Shown: positions 41,458-46,859 of the stretch, piece after piece
Layout of the letters: every line of letters starts with the position of its first letter
Position numbering within the stretch: the stretch's first letter is position 1
Source: an uncultured beta proteobacterium
GTDB taxonomy: Bacteria > Pseudomonadota > Gammaproteobacteria > Burkholderiales > Burkholderiaceae_C
DNA length: 46,859 nt
Assembly: GCA_903873485.1 (NCBI GenBank)
Contig: CAIQOO010000025.1
Location: 1 to 46,859, forward strand
Direction: 5' to 3'
Notes under the pieces: generated by a model
Databases searched by the model: none
What the model saw: only the letters and a program-made list of their open reading frames with translations
Told to the model about the DNA's origin: nothing
Program-made: the position numbers and the translations under genes

Positions 41458-41513
41458 CTATACTATTTATAGCTGTCAGCGCACATCCAGTATGGGCTAG
41501 AGGCTGATTTCTT
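41458..41513 (+). repeat. Interspersed repeat copy R8
   Basis: It reads TACTATTTATAGCTGTCAGC, then GCACATCCAGTATGGGCTAG and AGGCTGATTTCT. It lies against the broken edge of the TnpB remnant. Confidence 0.82.
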
Positions 41514-41846
41514 ATATATCTCTTAATTCTGCATTGCGCGCCATTTGCGGCGTCATCTTCCTGCACCAGCCACTTATAAAAATTGCTCATCCTCAACCAC
41601 GCAAGCTCTGCGCTGTGAACGATTGCCACCGGGGCTTCGTATGGTTTGATCTGGCCCTCAACCTGTTGGCGATGGTGTTTTCTGTCGGAATCGGTGCGGT
41701 GTTTGGGTGCGCCAATTTCAAGAATTTGGTTGTCGGCTATATGTGTGTTACCGAACCGACCCATCGTCACTCGAGCCTGCACACTCCGTTTGCTGCTGTG
41801 CCTGAGAATTCAGGCAGCAAATCACTCACTTATCAAGGAGATCCAA

Positions 41847-42293
41847 ATGAACCAAACAGTTGAACAATTTTCTACAACTGCCAAGGAAAACCTGGTTGAG
41901 CTACAGGAGCTGACCACCAAAGGACATGCAGATGCCGAAAGACTGATGGAATTGAATTTGGAAACAACAAAAAATCTGATGTCGGAATTGTTCGAATATG
42001 CCAAGGCCATGTTGGCGTCCAAGGACCCTCAGTCAATGGCCGCCCTGCAAGCCGGGTTGGTCAAACCCGTGGGCGAGATAATTACTGCCTACACTCATGA
42101 ACTCCAGAAAATCATGGCTGGTACCGGCACCGAATTCACCAAGGCTTCTCAAGCTAGCATCGTTGACATACAAAGAGGTATCACCTCCTCGATGGGGAAC
42201 GCCATCAACAGTGCCCCATCTGGCGAGGGCTTTGTGCTTGATTCTTTCAATAAGGTCATGGAGGACAGTCAAAAAATGCTCGCAACAGTTTAA
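41847..42293 (+). CDS. Phasin family protein, apparently cut short by a stop codon
   Basis: The 148-residue helical protein has the PhaP-type N-terminus (FSTTAKENLVELQELTTKG…) and central helices. Phasins coat polyhydroxyalkanoate granules in the cytoplasm. AAGGAG precedes the ATG at 41847 with ideal spacing. After …KMLATV a TAA appears, but the same frame continues TSTEQAINTVKKMTK, which looks like the normal C-terminal tail of this family. A single change from a Lys codon to TAA would explain it. Whether the shortened protein is functional is unknown. Confidence 0.85.
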   Translation: MNQTVEQFSTTAKENLVELQELTTKGHADAERLMELNLETTKNLMSELFEYAKAMLASKDPQSMAALQAGLVKPVGEIITAYTHELQKIMAGTGTEFTKASQASIVDIQRGITSSMGNAINSAPSGEGFVLDSFNKVMEDSQKMLATV

Positions 42294-42369
42294 ACCTCAA
42301 CTGAGCAGGCTATCAACACCGTCAAGAAAATGACAAAAATTTCCTCACTAGCCAAACTGCGAGACAGTC

Positions 42370-44028
42370 ATGAACGACGACATGGTTTTTTTGGTGGTCG
42401 ATGACTTGGAGGGCATGCGCAGCATCCTGACCAACAGCCTGAACCGGATGGGCATGATGCATGTGCTAACGGCCAGCAACGGTGCCGATGCCTGGCGGCT
42501 GATCCAACGCCAGCAGGTTGACATGGTGATTTCGGACTGGAACATGCCGGTGATGACTGGCTTGGATCTATTGCGACATATTCGCGCCAGCGACATGTTT
42601 TACAAGCTGCCGGTGCTGATGCTGACGGCCGAGACCGAGCCTCAGCAGGTGCGGATGGCGATCGAGGCGGGCGTGTCGGGGTACATGGTCAAGCCCTTTC
42701 GGGTGGACGCGCTGGAAGCCAAAATTCGCAATACTCTGGACCACCCGCGCCTGCATAGGCTGATACCGGCGCGCCCGGTTCCGGTGCTGCCGCCTGTCAT
42801 CAGCGACCGGGCAGTTCAGGGCATTGCCAGTGCGGACCGGGTAACCGACCCGGCTGCGCCGGACCGCAAGGCATTTTTGCTGATGGTCGATGACGAACCT
42901 TACAACCTCGATGTGCTGGTTGACGTGCTGGGTGAAGACTATCGGGTGACGGTGTTTGACAGTGGCAAAAATGCCCTGGAAAGCCTGGTGCCAGGCGCAC
43001 TGCCTGACCTGATTTTGCTGGACCTGATGATGCCGGAGATGGACGGCTATGAAGTCTGCCGGCATCTCAAGGCGAATCCGGTGACGGCTGACATCCCGGT
43101 GATCTTTTTGTCGGCGATGACCGAATCGATCGACATGACGCGTGGTTTTGATGCCGGGGCGGTTGATTTTGTGAGCAAGCCGGCGCACCCGCGTGTGTTG
43201 CGCGCCCGCGTTGCCACCCACCTGAAACTGCGGCGATCGATTGCCGAGCTCGAATGCAGCCGCAGCGCCTTGTTTGAGCAAAACGCGGTACTGGCAAACA
43301 ACCTGCGCTTGCGCGACGAGTTTGAGCGCATCGCCCAGCACGATCTGAAAAATCCAATTGCCGGCATCATCAACTTTGCCGCCTGCCTGCTGAGCGACCC
43401 CACCCTGGCCGCCGGGCACAAGAAGATCGCCGGCTTCATCGAGCAGTCGGCTTTGAGCGTGCTGAACATGGTCAATCTGTCGCTGGACCTGTACAAAATG
43501 GAACAGGGGCGCTTTGAGCTTCACCCCCGTGCCGTCGATTTGATGCAATTGCTGACCCGCATTGCCGACGAAATGGCCACCGAATTGGCCTCGCGCGAGG
43601 TACGGATCGAATTGTTGCAGCAGGGCGTGCCGACCCCGCCGACAGCAGCCGCCAGCATCCTGGGCGATGAATTTTTGTGCTATTCGCTGTTTAACAACCT
43701 GCTGAAAAATGCCATGGAAGCTGCCGCTGGCGGCACCACCATCCAGATCGACATGGACACGCAAGACGATCAGGTGAAGGTTCGCTTGACCAATGACGGC
43801 GTGGTGCCAGGCGAGCTGCGAGCCAGCTTTTTTGACAAATTTTCCACATCAGGCAAGCCAAAAGGCAGCGGACTGGGCACTTTTTCAGCCCGCCTGATCG
43901 CCCAGACACAAGGCGGCCACATCGACATGGAGACCTCCGATGCACGGCACAACACCAGCGTCACGGTGCGCTTGCCAGGCGCATGCAGAGCAGGGCAGGA
44001 GATATTGCCTGTTGTCAAACCAAAATGA
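42370..44028 (+). CDS. Dual-receiver hybrid histidine kinase
   Basis: The 552-residue cytosolic protein has a first receiver with D56 in SDWNMPVMTG, a second receiver with LLDLMMPEMDGYE, a HisKA-like helix with H324 in AQHDLKNP, and a HATPase with NNLLKNAMEAA and GSGLGTFSA. Receivers at the N-terminus of a kinase suggest that its activity is controlled by input from other kinases, possibly one of the CheA-like kinases in the window. No membrane segment is visible. The stop overlaps the end of the convergent vapC by 14 bases. Confidence 0.93.
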   Translation: MNDDMVFLVVDDLEGMRSILTNSLNRMGMMHVLTASNGADAWRLIQRQQVDMVISDWNMPVMTGLDLLRHIRASDMFYKLPVLMLTAETEPQQVRMAIEAGVSGYMVKPFRVDALEAKIRNTLDHPRLHRLIPARPVPVLPPVISDRAVQGIASADRVTDPAAPDRKAFLLMVDDEPYNLDVLVDVLGEDYRVTVFDSGKNALESLVPGALPDLILLDLMMPEMDGYEVCRHLKANPVTADIPVIFLSAMTESIDMTRGFDAGAVDFVSKPAHPRVLRARVATHLKLRRSIAELECSRSALFEQNAVLANNLRLRDEFERIAQHDLKNPIAGIINFAACLLSDPTLAAGHKKIAGFIEQSALSVLNMVNLSLDLYKMEQGRFELHPRAVDLMQLLTRIADEMATELASREVRIELLQQGVPTPPTAAASILGDEFLCYSLFNNLLKNAMEAAAGGTTIQIDMDTQDDQVKVRLTNDGVVPGELRASFFDKFSTSGKPKGSGLGTFSARLIAQTQGGHIDMETSDARHNTSVTVRLPGACRAGQEILPVVKPK

Positions 44029-44401
44029 TGGTGTCGCTGTACAGCGCAACTTTAGTGTCGTGGGTGATCAGGCGCATGGGCTCAGACAGCGCTTGGGCCA
44101 CCAACATCCGGTCAAAAGGGTCTTGGTGGTGCGCTGGCAAGTTTTCAACGGCGCTGGCGTGTGCCGCGTCAATAGGCAGGTTCCGGTAGCCAGATTGCTT
44201 GAAAAATCCAAGCGCCTGCTGGCTTGATACCGGCATATCGCCGCGACCCAGAGCGCGCTTGATCGCAATTTCCCAGACGCTGGCCGCACTTATCCAAACA
44301 AAATTGTCCGGCGAAGCAATCAACCCTCGGGCAAGCTGCGAGAGTTTGGGGTCGTCCGTAATCGCCCACAGTGCAATGTGCGTGTCGAGCAGCAAGTTCA
44401 T
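44015..44401 (-). CDS. vapC: PIN-domain toxin VapC
   Basis: The 128-residue PIN-domain ribonuclease has conserved acidic residues D6 (LLLDTHIALW), E44 (SVWEIAIK) and D94/D97 (HHQDPFDRML), and a C-terminal ITHDTKVALY strand. Such toxins cleave specific RNAs, often tRNA. The start overlaps the antitoxin stop as ATGA. The 3' end overlaps the hybrid kinase gene by 14 bases. The HxxxW type of N-terminus points to the subgroup paired with Phd-family antitoxins. Confidence 0.93.
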   Translation of the reverse strand: MNLLLDTHIALWAITDDPKLSQLARGLIASPDNFVWISAASVWEIAIKRALGRGDMPVSSQQALGFFKQSGYRNLPIDAAHASAVENLPAHHQDPFDRMLVAQALSEPMRLITHDTKVALYSDTIILV

Positions 44402-44646
44402 GCCGATGTGCCGCCTTGGAATAAGCTCGCAACTTCGGCGTTGTGCGCATCGATGTTGTCAGGCACGACAAATTGCCCTTTGGCAATGCCAAGGCGGTTC
44501 TGTACCGGAAACGGGTTGATCGACACCAGCCGCGCGGCGGGGCGACCGTTGCGGGCAATCACAATTTCGCGCTCCATGCCCTGCTCAATCAGATCCACCA
44601 ATCGCGAAAGGGTCGATTTGGCTTCCAGCATGTTGACAGTTTGCAT
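44398..44646 (-). CDS. Phd/YefM-type antitoxin paired with VapC
   Basis: The 82-residue protein has the Phd fold at its N-terminus (MLEAKSTLSRLVDLIEQG, then IVIARNGRPAARLV). It should bind VapC through its C-terminal part and repress the shared promoter. AAGGAGG lies five bases before the ATG at 44646. Gene order is antitoxin-toxin with an ATGA overlap. Confidence 0.92.
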   Translation of the reverse strand: MQTVNMLEAKSTLSRLVDLIEQGMEREIVIARNGRPAARLVSINPFPVQNRLGIAKGQFVVPDNIDAHNAEVASLFQGGTSA

Positions 44647-44666
44647 ACACCCTCCTTAAATTGGTT

Positions 44667-44695
44667 AGTCTAGTCTGGCTAAGTAGGGCTGTCAA
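44667..44695 (-). promoter_or_regulatory. Promoter of the Phd-VapC operon
   Basis: On the minus strand TTGACA (complement of 44690-44695) and TAGACT (complement of 44667-44672) are separated by exactly 17 bases. Transcription would start about 14 bases before the antitoxin ATG. A TTAG…CTAA pair (44665-44682) overlaps the -10 and could be the operator. Confidence 0.6.
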
Positions 44696-44827
44696 TGGGT
44701 TGGGTCTGACTCAAAGTGTTGTGTGGCATACCGCACAGACAGGCGCGGCTGTAGTGCCTAAAATTGCTGGGTTGATCGTCATGTGGCGATCCGTTTCAGC
44801 GACCAGCGTCGACCACCAGAGCACCCT

Positions 44828-46734
44828 ATGCCGACAGCCACCATCAATCCGAGCGAAGTCACCCCCCAACCCCACCAGGAGAAGCGCAAGACGCCGCGGA
44901 AGAATGAACCGTGCCAGAATGCCATTCTGGATTCGATGACCTCGCAAATCGTCGTTCTGGACCGCGACGGTTGTGTTGTCTCTGCCAATGCCTCCTGGCG
45001 CAGCTTTGCCAAACAGGGCGACACCGATGCCTGGTATGGCGCCGGGTGCGGCGAGGCGAGGTTTGGGCGCAGTTTCTTCGAAGTTTGCCAATCCACCACC
45101 AGTGTTTCCAAAGAAATTGCTCTGGAAGTGGCCGATCGAGTCGGGCGGGTTCTCAAAGGCACCTTGCCGGTTTACACCTTCGAATACCCCTGCAATACGG
45201 CTACCCAGCAGCGCTGGTTCGGCGTGACAGTGACACCTCTTGAAGGCCCAGACGGTGGAGTCGTCATCTGCCAGACGGACATCACAGACAATAAACGGTC
45301 TGAACACAAGCTTGGCCAGAATGAGCGCATCTTGCGGTCCTTGATTGATGCTTTGCCAGACCTGATCTGGCTGAAAGACCCGCAAGGGGTCTATCTCTCC
45401 TGCAATACGCGCTTCGAGCGTTTTTTTGGTGCCTATGAAGCCCAAATCGTCGGCAAGACGGATTACGACTTTGTTGCCGGTGACGTAGCCGACGCGTTTC
45501 GCGAGCACGACCGGGCAGTGATGGAATCCGGCAACCCCGGCACCAATCTGGAATGGGTCAGCTTTGCCAATGATGGTCACAACGAGCTGCTGCAGACCCT
45601 CAAGACCCCCATCTTCAATGCGGACCACTCCTTGAAGGGGATTCTGGGCATCGGCCATGACGTGACCGAGATCACGGCCACGCACGACGAGCTACGCACC
45701 AATGCGCTGTTCCTCAATTCCTTGCTGGAAGCCTTACCCACGGCAGTTTTTTACAAGGATCTGGAAGGACGCTATATCGGAATCAACAGCGCCTTTGAGC
45801 GGCTGTTTGGCCGCCCCCGCGCCGACTTGCTTGGCAAATCCGTGTTTGATCTTGCATCTCCGCCATGGGCCGAGATTTACCACGCCAAAGACCTGGAGTT
45901 GTTTCAAAACCCCGGGGTTCAGATCTACGAGTCAAAAATGGAGGATGCCCAGGGCCGGGTTCATGACGTGGTTTTTCACAAAGCCACGTTCACCGAGGCC
46001 GCTGGCCATGTGGCCGGCCTGATTGGCGTGGTGCTGGATGTGACCGAGCGCAGGCAGTCGGAGGAAGCACTGGTGCAGGCCAGCACCTTGCAAAGTGCCA
46101 TCTTCAACAGCGCCAATTTTTCCAGCATCGCTACCGACGCCAAGGGGGTTATCCAGATATTCAACGTCGGTGCCGAGCGCATGCTGGGCTACACCGCAGC
46201 CGAGGTATTGAACAAGGTGACACCGGCTGACATCTCCGACCCGCAGGAAGTGATTGCACGGGCCAAGACGCTCAGTGTCGAACTTGAAACGCCGATTGCT
46301 CCGGGCTTTGAGGCACTGGTATTCAAGGCCTCGCGCGGCATTGAGGACATTTACGAGCTGACCTACATCCGCAAGGACGGCAGCCGTTTTCCGGCCGTGG
46401 TGTCGGTGACGGCACTGCGCGATGCACAGGATGCCATCATTGGCTACCTGCTGATTGGCACCGACAACAGCGCCCGCAAGCTGGCCGAAGAAGCGCTGCT
46501 CAAAGCTGGTGCGTTGCAAAACGCGATTTTCAATAGCGCGAACTTCTCCAGCATCGCCACCGATGCCAACGGTGTCATCCAGATTTTTAATGTGGGTGCC
46601 GAACGGATGCTGGGCTATACCGCAGCCGAAGTGATGAACAAGGTCACGCCTGCTGACATCTCCGACCCGCAGGAAGTGATTGCACGGGCCAAGGCGCTCA
46701 GCGTGGAGCTTGACACGCTGATTGCGCCGGGATT
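44828..46734 (+). CDS. Multi-PAS sensor protein, 5' exon, interrupted by a group II intron
   Basis: The visible part encodes about 635 residues with at least five PAS domains and no output domain yet. The first PAS has the YPC…QRWF motif also seen in the diguanylate cyclase at 14386. The last two PAS domains are near-identical internal copies (IFNSANFSSIATDA…, ISDPQEVIARAK…). In the second copy the frame reads IAPG and then diverges exactly where GTGCGCC begins; the first copy continues FEAL. The rest of the gene must lie beyond an intron outside the window. The ATG at 44828 was preferred to a GTG at 44783; neither has a strong Shine-Dalgarno site. The output domain is unknown. Confidence 0.8.
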
Positions 46735-46859
46735 GTGCGCCCGTGAAGGCGCTACGTTAGCACGGTGTAAGTCCGTGTCAGGGTAAGCCAAGGCCCTGTA
46801 GTCGAAGGTAACTGCGTCGCTGCGAGGCGGGGTGGAGAGCAACTGGAGACAAACTGGCA
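46735..46859 (+). mobile_element. 5' end of a group II intron, cut by the window edge
   Basis: The sequence starts GTGCGCCCGTGAAGGCGC, the usual 5' end of bacterial group II introns (GUGCGCCC in the Lactococcus Ll.LtrB intron). Further in is GGTGTAAGTCCGTG, resembling the conserved domain I segment GTGxAAGTCC. It begins abruptly inside the PAS frame and ends it with a stop about 50 bases on. The intron-encoded protein and 3' end lie beyond the window. Confidence 0.72.

Larger units (their letters stand above)
41262..41846. other. Intergenic region with TnpB remnant and repeat R8
   Basis: The gap of about 585 bases before the phasin gene holds a TnpB zinc-ribbon remnant and one copy of the interspersed repeat. 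A weak hairpin AACCTG…CAGGTT lies just after the HigA gene (about 41311-41332) and could end transcription, but it has no U run. In 41517-41846 I see no recognisable gene; the open frames on both strands have no family resemblance I can name. Confidence 0.55.

Overview
The window looks like a chromosomal segment of a betaproteobacterium of the order Burkholderiales, most likely family Comamonadaceae (Rhodoferax/Polaromonas type). The clues are the high-GC codon use, a PabB-PabC fusion, an OHCU decarboxylase/allantoate amidohydrolase fusion, a phasin of the polyhydroxyalkanoate type, a ChpA/PilL-type chemosensory kinase, and a short interspersed repeat (core ATAGCTGCCAGCGC...AAGGGCTAGAGG) that I associate with this family. 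The family-level assignment is inference; no rRNA gene is present. I saw no tRNA, rRNA or CRISPR array.

Layout. 1-5853: 3' part of a giant ChpA/PilL hybrid kinase. 5938-7788 (minus): a putative small ORF and phosphoglycerate mutase gpmI. 8009-10106 (plus): a condensation-type acyltransferase and a small hypothetical protein. 10128-13685 (minus): overlapping miaA, an orphan ABC ATPase and pabBC. 13900-14343: a small heat shock protein. 14386-19651 (minus): a multi-PAS diguanylate cyclase, a MITE-like element, an MscS channel and a Bcr/CflA exporter. 19818-22121: a small membrane protein and the uraD-allC fusion. 22349-28153: a large PAS/PocR/GGDEF/EAL protein and an MFS transporter. 28154-28828: gene remnants. 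29152-34711: an unusual chemosensory-like module (membrane kinase with Hpt and HATPase but no CheW domain, convergent with CheY, pseudo-receiver-CheX, CheX and mini-MCP genes). 35024-38772: an enoyl-reductase remnant, an M20 peptidase and malic enzyme. 38974-41261: an orphan ureD followed by a decayed and an intact HigBA-type toxin-antitoxin pair. 41351-44646: a TnpB remnant, a phasin, a dual-receiver hybrid kinase and VapBC. 44828-46734: a multi-PAS sensor gene cut at the right edge by what looks like the 5' end of a group II intron.

The content is dominated by signal transduction: three kinases with CheA-like or histidine-kinase modules, two c-di-GMP enzymes and one further PAS sensor, next to ordinary metabolism (glycolysis, folate, tRNA modification, ureide breakdown, malate decarboxylation). 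The 29152-34711 module is the best candidate for an undescribed system. It has an MCP signalling tip and two CheX-like phosphatase candidates, but no CheW, CheR or CheB, and it is bordered by gene remnants on both sides.

The second main theme is small mobile DNA. Eight copies of one roughly 50-60 bp repeat are present. Three lie in frame inside enzyme genes (pabBC, miaA, uraD-allC). Others supply a stop codon (chpA), or a stop codon plus a Shine-Dalgarno and start codon (20188-20240). A separate MITE-like element with terminal inverted repeats, target duplication and a nested REP hairpin lies at 17184-17328.
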